Source: Flavobacterium sp. | GTDB lineage: Bacteria; Bacteroidota; Bacteroidia; Flavobacteriales; Flavobacteriaceae | Direction: 5' to 3' | DNA: 64,000 nt | Assembly: GCF_004295795.1 (NCBI RefSeq) | Contig: NZ_SEBR01000021.1 | Coordinates: forward strand, 1 to 64,000 | Part shown: positions 8,260 to 17,931 of the stretch, piece after piece | How positions within the stretch are numbered: position 1 is the first letter of the stretch | Layout: each line of letters starts with the position of its first letter | Notes under the pieces: generated by a model | The model's database searches: none | The model's input: only the letters and a program-made list of their open reading frames with translations | Told to the model about the DNA's origin: nothing | Program-made: the position numbers and the translations under genes

Positions 8260-10209
8260 TATATACTGAATCGGAAGCGTCAAAATAACCTGCGTGCCAA
8301 TCACGTGCCCAAGATCGTCCGCTCTTTCGGTGATGTCGACATTGGCCTTTCTCGACGTGATCGCCTTGATCATCTCGAGTCGTTTTTTGGTAATGTCGAG
8401 CGCCATCGATTTGTGCATGGACACGGAATTCTCTTTCATTTGGCGCGACTTGTCGATTCCGATGCCGTCGTCCGTGATCGTGCAAACCAGATTTTCTCCC
8501 GAAAGTTCGAATTTCACGTCGATCCTGCCTTGCTCTTTCTTCGGAACCAACCCATGTATGATGGCATTTTCGACAAAAGGTTGCAACAAAAGTGGCGGGA
8601 TCGCAGTATCGTCTTCTATGTCAGCGCTTTTTGAAATGTTAAAATCAAAAATCTGGTTGAAACGCAGTTGTTCAAGTTCGAGATAATTGCGCAGGCTCTC
8701 GATTTCCTTGTCTATCGGAATGAGCGATTCCTTCGAATATTCTAGCGTGAGCCGCATCAGTTTCGAGAATTTGGCCAAGTAGCGAATTGCCGCATCTGAC
8801 CCGTTTTGCACGATAAAACTAGAAATCGAACCCAGGCAGTTGAAAACAAAATGCGGATTCATTTGCAAGTGAAGCGCCTTTTGCTCGTATTCGGCCAGTT
8901 CCTTTTCCAAAGTTAAGGTCTTCTTGAGCTGCAACCTGTTGTAGATCAGGAAAATTATTCCGAATAACAACAGGCTGAACAGCACAATGAAGAACGTTTG
9001 AAGCGTGTGCCGCTTGGTTTGTTCGGTGTAAAGCAGTTCGCGTTTTTCCTGCTCTTTTTTCTGTAAGGCCTCGCGTTTGTCGAATTCATAGTTCATTTCG
9101 GCCTGTACGCTTTTGCGGATATTCTCGTGTACGTTCAAACTGTCTTTGGCCGAACTGTATTTCTGGTAGTGAAGCAAAGCCAGATTCGAATCGCCTTTGA
9201 GGACATAGATTTCGCTCAACATTTTTTCGGCGATCACGACTTGTTCGGGAATTTCGAGCTCGTGCGCCAAAGCCAGAGACTTGTTTGCAAAAACCATTGC
9301 CTGATCGAGGCTTTTCGTCGATTTGTGGTAATTGGCCAGATGTGCGTAAGTGTCGGCTGTTCCGAATTTGTCTGCTATGGCTGCAAATTCCTTGAGCGCC
9401 TGATTCCAGGTTTCGGATGCTTTTGCGCCATTTCCGGTTTGAGCGTAATAGGCGCCGAGGTTGTTTAGCAATTCGCCAAGTCCGCGAGGATTCGGGAATT
9501 CCGAGAACATTTTCGCAGCGCGTTGGTAGTGCTCTAAAGCTTTGGCGTAATTCTTTTGGGAAAGGTAGATATTGCCGATGTTCGTCGTCGTGATCCCGAC
9601 AGTCACATCACCGATTTTCTCCTGCAATTTCTGGGCTTTGAGAAAGAATTCAAGCGCCTTGAAATCGTTGTGCAGCGATTGGTAAACGATCCCGACGTTG
9701 TTGTATACACGCGCCAGACGCATCGGTTCGTCGAGCGTCTCGTAAAGCGGGACGGCCTTGAGGTGAAACTGCAAAGCTCTCGCGTAATTGCTTTGTTCCG
9801 AAAGAACGATTCCGATGCTTCCGTAAGCCTTTGCCAGTCCGGCCTTGACTTGCGCATCGCCTGCATTAGACGAACGCTCGCCCTCGAAGAGATTTTGCGC
9901 CGCGGTGAAATTTTGCAGCGCCTTTTTATAATCGCCAGATAAAATGCCGGCATTGCCCAGGTTCAACAAGGCATTTCCTTCTGCTACCTTATACTTTATC
10001 TTGCGCGATAGTTCCAAGGCTTTGCCGGCATATTGGCCCATTTTTGAAGGATCGGAGATCTTGTAAGCGTCGGCGATGGCGTTCAGGGCGTCGGCTTTTT
10101 CTATGTCGTTTTTCGTTTGCGGCAATTTTGCGACGAGACTGTCCGCCGATTGGGCAGACACGAACACGCACGCGAATAGCACTAAAAAAACGAGTAGGTT
10201 TTGCTTCAT
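8251..10209 (-). CDS. TPR-containing LytS-type sensor histidine kinase
   Basis: A 652-residue membrane kinase. A signal peptide (1-20) is followed by a periplasmic array of tetratricopeptide repeats (about 25-370, e.g. NIGNIYLSQKNYAKALEHY), a coiled segment, and one membrane helix (about 405-424). The cytoplasmic His-kinase domain has His453 in QMNPHFVFN and the ATP-binding boxes LQPFVENAIIHGL (542-554) and DDGIGI (about 580). This architecture is typical of Bacteroidota kinases paired with LytTR regulators. The start is the ATG at 10209, just inside a -7 box. The signal sensed is unknown. Confidence 0.93.
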   Translation of the reverse strand: MKQNLLVFLVLFACVFVSAQSADSLVAKLPQTKNDIEKADALNAIADAYKISDPSKMGQYAGKALELSRKIKYKVAEGNALLNLGNAGILSGDYKKALQNFTAAQNLFEGERSSNAGDAQVKAGLAKAYGSIGIVLSEQSNYARALQFHLKAVPLYETLDEPMRLARVYNNVGIVYQSLHNDFKALEFFLKAQKLQEKIGDVTVGITTTNIGNIYLSQKNYAKALEHYQRAAKMFSEFPNPRGLGELLNNLGAYYAQTGNGAKASETWNQALKEFAAIADKFGTADTYAHLANYHKSTKSLDQAMVFANKSLALAHELEIPEQVVIAEKMLSEIYVLKGDSNLALLHYQKYSSAKDSLNVHENIRKSVQAEMNYEFDKREALQKKEQEKRELLYTEQTKRHTLQTFFIVLFSLLLFGIIFLIYNRLQLKKTLTLEKELAEYEQKALHLQMNPHFVFNCLGSISSFIVQNGSDAAIRYLAKFSKLMRLTLEYSKESLIPIDKEIESLRNYLELEQLRFNQIFDFNISKSADIEDDTAIPPLLLQPFVENAIIHGLVPKKEQGRIDVKFELSGENLVCTITDDGIGIDKSRQMKENSVSMHKSMALDITKKRLEMIKAITSRKANVDITERADDLGHVIGTQVILTLPIQYITN

Positions 10210-10226
10210 GGTCAATAAGACTGAAA

Positions 10227-10234
10227 CAAAAGTA
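10227..10234 (-). promoter_or_regulatory. -7 promoter box for the kinase/regulator operon
   Basis: TACTTTTG on the minus strand, an exact TAnnTTTG match 17 nt upstream of the kinase ATG. It predicts a leader of only about 12 nt and confirms the short start. No good -33 TTG. Confidence 0.5.
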
Positions 10235-10303
10235 AGCATTGGCTTTTTACTTCTGTAAAGCGATTAGAATTTGGCGTTTGTGAGTGAGTAAACTGCAAAA
10301 AAC

Positions 10304-11836
10304 CTAGATTTTACTTACTTTTTGGACGGAAATTGCGTTCGTGGTTTCGATTTTCACCAGATAGATTCCCGAAGACAATCCGGTCAAGTCCAAAACATTG
10401 CTCTGTCGTTTTGCCTCGACTTTGCGTCCGTTGGAATCGAAAACGGTCACGACTTTGATGTCAAAATCAGACTTGATTTCGACCGTGGACGATGTCGGAT
10501 TCGGAAACAGGATCGCATCGGCTTTCGAAACGTCGGGAACGGCCAAACTGCAATCGCTCGTAAAAACCGTGTTCGGATGCGCTCCGTTCCAGGTCAGGAC
10601 TTGCTGCAGACACTCAATTTCATTTGCATCGGCGCAGACCGACACCAAATTCGGCGTTTCCATCCAAGCGTCGAAACTCATCACCCCGACGGCGCAATTC
10701 TGCTGCGTCACATTCTTGACATTGACCGAAGCCAGATTGGGATTATTGCCGCATCCCAAATCGTAAAGTTCAGTATTGGCGCCGAAATCGAGACTTGTGA
10801 AATTGTTGGCGCTGACATCGACCGAAGTCAATTCCGGAAAATTGGAAAAGTCGATATCGGTGAGTAGATTTCCGTGGGCGCGCAAGATTTCCAATTGGTC
10901 AAGGCTCGTAAAATCGAATGTTGCGATCGCATTTCCGGAAATGTCCAAAAATTTGAGATTCGAGAAAACCTCGAGTCCGTCCAACACCGAAATGTCGCCC
11001 GGAGTCGACCACCAAGCATCGCCCGTCATGTTGAGATAGTTGACCTGCAAAGCTTCCGAAACCTGAATTTGGCCGTCGTTGTTCGCATCGACATTTATGG
11101 GAACGATCAAATCGTCCTGGTAATGGCCGGCGATCAAAACCGAACCTGACGCAACTGACGAAAGAATGCGCTGTCTCAAAGCCGTGTCGGGAAGATCGAC
11201 GACCATACTGATCTCGAAAGCCGCGATCGTAAAACAACCGCTCGCATTGGTGAACGAAGCATAAAGTGTTTCGCCTGACATGGGCACGTAGCAGCAGGAT
11301 TGCGAAATTGGATTCTGCGCCGCCTGAGCATCGGCCAAGGTCACATAAAAATTGGTAGCGATTCCCGGAACGCCACCAAAAAAAGGAAGCACGTGCGTAT
11401 CGAGATCGACACTCGACGCCGGCGTCGTTACGGGCACAAAAAGCACGTCGATCGGGAAAACCACGGGCGATTGATTCACGATCAAAGTCGCTGTAGTGAT
11501 CCCGAAGTGATCGGGATTCGCGATTTCGTAGACGCGCACATAAAGTATTTGCGAATAAGGATCTATGTTGAAATACGGATTGCCATTCGGAATCGCATTC
11601 ACTTCCATATTTTGCATCGCATCGGTTTGCGTCAGGAAAAAGCGATAGCCGTACTCCTGAGGATTTCCGGGCGCGGACGAAAGCAAGATCGGTCCGAAAT
11701 ACGAATCCAGATCGAATTGTCCTACTGAATCGTTGTTATCATCGCAAACCTCATAAGACGGCAAATCGGCAATGCTGAACTGTTGCGCTTTCGCGGATAA
11801 TCCGACAAAAATCAAAAGGAGTAGAAGTTGTTTCAT
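10304..11836 (-). CDS. leucine-rich-repeat T9SS surface protein (short)
   Basis: About 510 residues from the ATG at 11836 (an ATG at 11845 is also possible). It has a signal peptide MKQLLLLLIFVGLSAKAQ, an N-terminal adhesin-like region opening with a DDNNDSVGQFDLDSYF block as in the larger LRR protein, and a short LRR region (about 330-430, LKFLDISGNAIATFDF). A CADANE cysteine segment and a T9SS type A sorting domain (LFPNPTSSTVEI ... VQKVSKI) follow. It shares its whole plan with the 1121-residue protein at 4020 and is probably a paralogue. Expected to be surface exposed. Confidence 0.9.
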   Translation of the reverse strand: MKQLLLLLIFVGLSAKAQQFSIADLPSYEVCDDNNDSVGQFDLDSYFGPILLSSAPGNPQEYGYRFFLTQTDAMQNMEVNAIPNGNPYFNIDPYSQILYVRVYEIANPDHFGITTATLIVNQSPVVFPIDVLFVPVTTPASSVDLDTHVLPFFGGVPGIATNFYVTLADAQAAQNPISQSCCYVPMSGETLYASFTNASGCFTIAAFEISMVVDLPDTALRQRILSSVASGSVLIAGHYQDDLIVPINVDANNDGQIQVSEALQVNYLNMTGDAWWSTPGDISVLDGLEVFSNLKFLDISGNAIATFDFTSLDQLEILRAHGNLLTDIDFSNFPELTSVDVSANNFTSLDFGANTELYDLGCGNNPNLASVNVKNVTQQNCAVGVMSFDAWMETPNLVSVCADANEIECLQQVLTWNGAHPNTVFTSDCSLAVPDVSKADAILFPNPTSSTVEIKSDFDIKVVTVFDSNGRKVEAKRQSNVLDLTGLSSGIYLVKIETTNAISVQKVSKI

Positions 11837-11932
11837 AAATGCCATTTTGGAATTGTGCCCAAAATGTAGCACAATTTTTTGCATCCGGATACAAAAACCG
11901 GCAAAGTATCGGCCTGAATGAGAATTCGTTCC

Positions 11933-11962
11933 AATAAAAAACCCGACGCAACGGCCGGGTTC
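11933..11962 (-). terminator. terminator after eno
   Basis: On the minus strand AACCCG pairs with CGGGTT around a 10-nt loop, followed by TTTTTATT, 20 nt past the enolase stop. Confidence 0.7.
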
Positions 11963-11982
11963 CAATTTATATCAGAAGAAAA

Positions 11983-13413
<1,431 letters not shown>

Positions 13414-13414
13414 T

Positions 13415-13422
13415 TATCTTTG
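13415..13422 (+). promoter_or_regulatory. -7 promoter box for the SGNH/MBOAT unit
   Basis: TATCTTTG, an exact TAnnTTTG match. Transcription would begin near 13429, so starts further upstream in the same frame cannot be used. This places the start codon at the TTG of 13452 (or 13446). Confidence 0.55.
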
Positions 13423-13451
13423 CCGCAACATTCCAACTTATCCGATTGACA

Positions 13452-14351
13452 TTGAAGCGCTTTATTAGAAATATCATACAGATCCTCGTCTTGGCGCTGC
13501 TCGTTTTGGCCGTGGCCGATTTTGCCTACACCAAAGTCCTTGTCAACAGCGCACCGACCGACAAGATCGCGTTGCTGAAAAGCCTCAAAGGCAAAAAATT
13601 CAACTACGTTTTTCTGGGTTCGTCCCGCGTGAACAATACGATCATTCCGGCTGAAATCGAAAAACAGACCGGAAAAACGTCGGTGAATTTTGGAGTGAAT
13701 TCGTCCCGGCCGCGCGACATTCTGGCTTTTGCGAAGTTGCTGGTCGACAACAACATCACCTGCGATTCCATTTTCGTCCAGGTCGACTACGGATTCAATC
13801 ACCTCGACGGATCGAGTTTCGTAAACTTCGAGTCGATGCCGTATTTGCATCAGGAACCGATTCTCGCACAAAGAATTTCCGATCTGCCACAGGCCAAAGC
13901 CTTCCAATTCGTGCCGTTTTTCAGATACGCCTTTTACGACCAACAGTTCGGATGCCGCAAAGTGATCAAAAAACTGATGGAAAAATCGCCCTCAAGCCTT
14001 GAGTTAAGCGGCGGTTATACGATGTTGAAAGGACACGGAAAGCTTGGCAACTACGAACTTCCCAAGACCGTCGCCCAACGAAATCGTTATGTGGACGAGC
14101 TCGAGAAACTCGCATCGGAACACAAGCTCAACATCGTCTATTTCATTTCCCCTTTCGCGCATTCGGTGAGAAACAAGGATTTTTTCGGCAAGCTGAAAAC
14201 CAGGATTCCAAAGCTGCACGACTATTCTCAAGCCATTGCAACCGACAGCTTTTTTTCGAACGAATCGCACCTGAACCACGACGGAGCCAAAGTTTTCACG
14301 AACCTAGTGATTCGCGACCTGATTGGCAAGCGCAAAGACAAAGACCGATAA
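13452..14351 (+). CDS. membrane-anchored SGNH-hydrolase-like protein
   Basis: About 299 residues from a TTG start. One N-terminal membrane helix (about 8-28) is followed by an extracytoplasmic domain. It has the block FLGSSRVNN (Ser57/Ser58), which fits the nucleophile motif of SGNH/GDSL hydrolases, and a C-terminal SHLNHDGAK motif (about 272-279) like the family's DxxH block. Such proteins sit beside MBOAT acyltransferases and help move acyl groups to extracellular polysaccharides. The MBOAT gene starts 37 nt downstream. The start is uncertain because no ATG follows the promoter closely. Confidence 0.75.
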   Translation: MKRFIRNIIQILVLALLVLAVADFAYTKVLVNSAPTDKIALLKSLKGKKFNYVFLGSSRVNNTIIPAEIEKQTGKTSVNFGVNSSRPRDILAFAKLLVDNNITCDSIFVQVDYGFNHLDGSSFVNFESMPYLHQEPILAQRISDLPQAKAFQFVPFFRYAFYDQQFGCRKVIKKLMEKSPSSLELSGGYTMLKGHGKLGNYELPKTVAQRNRYVDELEKLASEHKLNIVYFISPFAHSVRNKDFFGKLKTRIPKLHDYSQAIATDSFFSNESHLNHDGAKVFTNLVIRDLIGKRKDKDR

Positions 14352-14387
14352 ATCCCAAAATTTGAATTTTTCATAACCCAAACCGAC

Positions 14388-15818
14388 ATGCTTTTCAATT
14401 CCTGGGAATTCGCTTTGTTCCTTCCTATCGTTTTTACGATTTACTGGCTGCTTTCGAAAAAACTGACGCTACAGAATTTCGTACTCATGTGCGCCAGCTA
14501 TTTCTTCTACGCGTGTTGGGATTTCCGTTTTTTGTTCCTGCTGATGTTCTCTACCGGACTCGATTATTTCACAGGGATCAAGATCGCATCGAGCCAAGGC
14601 AGCTTGAAAAAGTTCTGGTTTTGGTTGAGCATTAGCGTGAATCTGGGCTTTTTGGGCGTTTTCAAATACTACAATTTCTTTGCGGATTCTTTTGCCGAAT
14701 TGTTGTCTGTTTTCGGACTTCACGCCAGTTTCGCAACTTTGTCGGTGATTCTTCCCGTCGGGATCTCGTTCTACACTTTCCACGGACTTTCCTATGTGAT
14801 CGATATTTACAAAGGACGCATCACACCCGAAAAAAACTTCGTCACTTACTCGCTTTTCGTGAGCTATTTCCCGCTTTTGGTCGCCGGACCGATCGAACGC
14901 GCCACGCATTTGCTTCCGCAGATAAAACGAGAACGCCGTTTCGACTACAAAAAAGCGATGGACGGCTTTTACCAAATGCTTTGGGGTTTGTTCAAAAAAG
15001 TCGTGATCGCCGACAGTTGTGCCCAATATGCGAATGCGATTTTCGACCATTCGGACAAGATGAATTCAGTCACGTTGGTTTTGGGCGCGGTTTATTTCGC
15101 CTTCCAGATTTACGGGGATTTTTCCGGCTATTCGGACATCGCGCTCGGAACCTCGAAAATGTTCGGGATCGACTTGCTTCGGAATTTCAATTATCCGTAT
15201 TTCTCCCGAGACATTGCCGAATTCTGGAGGCGTTGGCACATCTCGCTTTCGAGCTGGTTTCGCGACTATCTCTACATTCCTTTGGGCGGAAGCAAAGGCG
15301 GAATGTGGATGAAGATCAGGAATACGTTCATCATTTTTCTGGTAAGCGGATTCTGGCACGGAGCGAATTGGACGTTCCTCATTTGGGGCGGATTGAATGC
15401 TTTGTATTTCCTGCCATTGTTGCTTTCGAACTCCAACAGAAACAACATGCACATTGTCGCCGAAGGCCGGATTTTCCCTAAATTCAGGGAGTTTTTCGGG
15501 ATTTTGCTCACGTTTTCACTTACGACACTTGCGTGGATATTTTTCAGGGCCAAAACTGTATCGGACGCCGTGCTTTACATAAAACGCATCTTCTCGTTCG
15601 ACGCGAAAGGCGGAATGCAGTATTTGTCGATCGACCGATACGCTCCCGAATTGCTGCTTTTGTTGTCGCTATTCCTTGTGATCGAATGGTTTTCGCGAAC
15701 AAACGAACATCCCGTTCACGGACGCTTCAAAGTTGCCAAAGCCGTTCTGATCATTGTCGGGATCGCGATGCTTGGCGCGTTTTCGAGTGCTGGCGAATTC
15801 ATCTATTTTCAGTTTTAG
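14388..15818 (+). CDS. MBOAT family O-acyltransferase (AlgI-like)
   Basis: A 476-residue polytopic membrane protein with many hydrophobic helices. The MBOAT signature is clear: EFWRRWHISLSSWFRDYLY around 278-296, and the putative catalytic His324 in GFWHGANWT. AlgI-type members acetylate secreted polysaccharides or cell-wall polymers together with SGNH/AlgX-like partners, and the gene just upstream supplies such a partner. The polymer is unknown because no polysaccharide synthesis genes are nearby. Full length for the family. Confidence 0.93.
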   Translation: MLFNSWEFALFLPIVFTIYWLLSKKLTLQNFVLMCASYFFYACWDFRFLFLLMFSTGLDYFTGIKIASSQGSLKKFWFWLSISVNLGFLGVFKYYNFFADSFAELLSVFGLHASFATLSVILPVGISFYTFHGLSYVIDIYKGRITPEKNFVTYSLFVSYFPLLVAGPIERATHLLPQIKRERRFDYKKAMDGFYQMLWGLFKKVVIADSCAQYANAIFDHSDKMNSVTLVLGAVYFAFQIYGDFSGYSDIALGTSKMFGIDLLRNFNYPYFSRDIAEFWRRWHISLSSWFRDYLYIPLGGSKGGMWMKIRNTFIIFLVSGFWHGANWTFLIWGGLNALYFLPLLLSNSNRNNMHIVAEGRIFPKFREFFGILLTFSLTTLAWIFFRAKTVSDAVLYIKRIFSFDAKGGMQYLSIDRYAPELLLLLSLFLVIEWFSRTNEHPVHGRFKVAKAVLIIVGIAMLGAFSSAGEFIYFQF

Positions 15819-15853
15819 CAACCGAACTGTCCGCTTTCAAAAACGATCGGACA

Positions 15854-15878
15854 TAAAAAAAGCGCCTTAATTGGCGCT
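15854..15878 (-). terminator. terminator overlapping the carA stop codon
   Basis: On the minus strand AGCGCC-AATTAA-GGCGCT followed by TTTTTTT. The 6-nt loop contains the TAA of carA, so the 5' arm consists of the last codons of the gene. Confidence 0.8.
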
Positions 15879-16973
15879 CTTGATATTGTCTATGAATTGG
15901 TCGAACAGATAAGTCGAATCATGCGGGCCAGGACTGGCTTCGGGATGGTATTGAACCGAAAACGCGTTCTTGTTCTTCATTTTCATGCCTGCGACCGTTC
16001 CGTCGTTGATGTGCAAATGCGTGATCTCGAAATCCGGATTCTTGAGAAGTTCGTCTTTGTTGATCGCGAATCCGTGGTTTTGGGACGTGATTTCGCCGTG
16101 ACCCGAAAGTTCGTTCATCACCGGATGGTTGATGCCGCGGTGTCCGTTGAACATCTTGTAGGTCGGGATTCCGTTTGCAAGACCCAAAATCTGGTGTCCG
16201 AGACAGATCCCAAAAACCGGATCGTTCGCGTTCAGGATTTCCTTTGCGGTTTCCTGGGCGACCAAAAGCGGCTCCGGATCGCCGGGTCCGTTCGAAAGGA
16301 AAAAACCGTGCGGATTCCACGCTTTCATTTCTTCGTAAGACGTATCGTAAGGGAAAACCTTGATATAACAATCGCGTTTGGCGAGGTTTCTCAGGATGTT
16401 TTTCTTGATTCCGAGGTCAAGCGCCGCAATCTTGTACGTTGCATTTTCTTCGCCCACGAAATAAGGTTCTTTCGTGGAAACTTTCGAGGCGAGTTCCAAA
16501 CCTTCCATGTTCGGGACGTCGGACAAAAGTGCTTTCAATTCCTCTACCGTTTTTCCGTCGGTTGAAATGGCGGCGTTCATCGCACCGTTGTCGCGGATAT
16601 AACTCACCAAAGCTCTCGTATCGACATCTGAAATACAGATAAGATTCTGCTTCGTAAAGTACTCTTCGAGGCTTGAAGTCGAGTTGGCGCGAGAATGGTT
16701 GAAACTGAAATTCTTGACGACCAAACCTGAAATCATGATCCTGTCGGCTTCGATGTCTTCGTCGTTTACGCCATAATTGCCGATGTGGGCATTCGTGGCG
16801 ACCATGATCTGCCCAAAGTAAGACGGATCTGTGAAAATTTCCTGATAACCGGTCATTCCCGTATTGAAGCAGACTTCTCCGAAAGTCGTGCCCTCGATCC
16901 CGATCGATTTTCCGTAGAAAACGGTGCCGTCGGCTAGTAACAGGATGGCTTTTTGTCGTGTGTTGTATTTCAT
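15867..16973 (-). CDS. carA: carbamoyl-phosphate synthase small subunit
   Basis: A 368-residue glutaminase subunit that supplies ammonia to CarB for carbamoyl phosphate, feeding pyrimidine and arginine synthesis. The N-terminal domain has FGEVCFNTGMTGYQE. The class I amidotransferase domain has SNGPGDPE, nucleophile Cys257 in GICLGHQ, and a C-terminal His/Glu pair in QYHPEASPGP. The start is the ATG at 16973, nine codons inside the longest frame, with a full promoter at 17066-17096. carB is not in this window. Confidence 0.96.
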   Translation of the reverse strand: MKYNTRQKAILLLADGTVFYGKSIGIEGTTFGEVCFNTGMTGYQEIFTDPSYFGQIMVATNAHIGNYGVNDEDIEADRIMISGLVVKNFSFNHSRANSTSSLEEYFTKQNLICISDVDTRALVSYIRDNGAMNAAISTDGKTVEELKALLSDVPNMEGLELASKVSTKEPYFVGEENATYKIAALDLGIKKNILRNLAKRDCYIKVFPYDTSYEEMKAWNPHGFFLSNGPGDPEPLLVAQETAKEILNANDPVFGICLGHQILGLANGIPTYKMFNGHRGINHPVMNELSGHGEITSQNHGFAINKDELLKNPDFEITHLHINDGTVAGMKMKNKNAFSVQYHPEASPGPHDSTYLFDQFIDNIKSAN

Positions 16974-17065
16974 TTTGTTGCGTAGTTGGACGAAAGACAA
17001 ATGACGGAAGACGAAGGACTGTGGCCGAACGCCGTATGCGGCATGTCAAACGATTGTTCGGGGTG

Positions 17066-17096
17066 CAAATGTACGGGATTTTTTTTGGTGGGCAAA
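17066..17096 (-). promoter_or_regulatory. promoter for carA (-33 TTTG, 19 nt, -7 TACATTTG)
   Basis: On the minus strand TTTG (17093-17096) is followed after 19 nt by TACATTTG (17066-17073). Both elements and the spacing fit the Bacteroidota primary sigma consensus. The predicted leader to the carA ATG is about 85 nt. Confidence 0.7.
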
Positions 17097-17204
17097 TGGT
17101 TTTGGGGATGGGGTGGGAATTTTCGTTGGGGGAAATTTCGCTTTGTGTTGCCCTGAACTTCTAAATACTCCACTATGACAAATCGTTTATAATATGCGCT
17201 TGGG

Positions 17205-17930
17205 TTAGATATTTTTATGCAACTCAATTTCAGGCATTTCATCATATGTCCGCCCGTTTAGAATTCTGCCGCTAGCTTTCTTGTTTTTGCCGCCCCATTG
17301 TTTAAAGAAAAATGCAACCTCCTTCTGATTACATTGCTCCTGAATATCGAGAACCCAGTCAGCATCCATAGGTCTCGGTTTGCGCCCACTCTCACCTCCC
17401 ACAATCACCCAATCTATATTTTCAAGATTCAATATACCAAGTGGTCCTATTAAGGGTTCCAATGACAAGAATTTTACTTTTGCGTTTGTTTGTCTAAGAC
17501 AATCAATTCTATTTTTGAATTTATCGTTTTCAACCGATACTCCCATCCAAATATTATGAGTCCATTTCAACTTGTTATGTAATTCCAGCAATCTTTCGGC
17601 TCGTTTAGTAAGTACCTGAAAAACATGTTGAGGATTGTCATTCATCACTTTAAAGACTTTTTGGATAAATTCCAATGAAATCTCATCATGAAATAAATCA
17701 CTCATGGAATTTACAAAAACAACTTTTGAATTTTTCCATGTGTAAGGAATCTTTAGTGCTTCGTCATGAGTTCTTACAGCAAAGTTGTCCTTATATTTCT
17801 CCACACCCATCGCTTGGAGACGCTTCGACATAATTTCGGCGTAGCAGAATTTGCATCCCGCCGAAATTTTTGAGCAGCCCGTTGTTGGGTTCCATGTCAT
17901 TTCTGTCCATTCTATTGAAGATTGGGCCAT
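17205..17930 (-). CDS. DUF5131 / phage Gp37-Gp68 three-Cys-motif protein
   Basis: A 241-residue protein of the phage Gp37/Gp68 (DUF5131) family. The N-terminus carries IEWTEMTWNPTTGC and three cysteines, Cys19, Cys26 and Cys29 (CX6CX2C, then YAE), which suggests an iron-sulfur or radical-SAM-like site; this is inferred. Further family blocks are VFVNSMSDLFHD, VLTKR, WMGVSVEN, SLEPL and WVIVGGESG. It follows TcmP by a single nucleotide (TAG G ATG), so the two are co-translated. Codons are A/T-rich compared with the flanking genes, pointing to horizontal acquisition. The molecular function of the pair is unknown. Confidence 0.9.
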   Translation of the reverse strand: MAQSSIEWTEMTWNPTTGCSKISAGCKFCYAEIMSKRLQAMGVEKYKDNFAVRTHDEALKIPYTWKNSKVVFVNSMSDLFHDEISLEFIQKVFKVMNDNPQHVFQVLTKRAERLLELHNKLKWTHNIWMGVSVENDKFKNRIDCLRQTNAKVKFLSLEPLIGPLGILNLENIDWVIVGGESGRKPRPMDADWVLDIQEQCNQKEVAFFFKQWGGKNKKASGRILNGRTYDEMPEIELHKNI

Positions 17931-17931
17931 C

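Noticed and set aside
15867..16973. carAB operon
   Set aside because: Only carA is present, followed at once by a terminator; no carB is found in the window.
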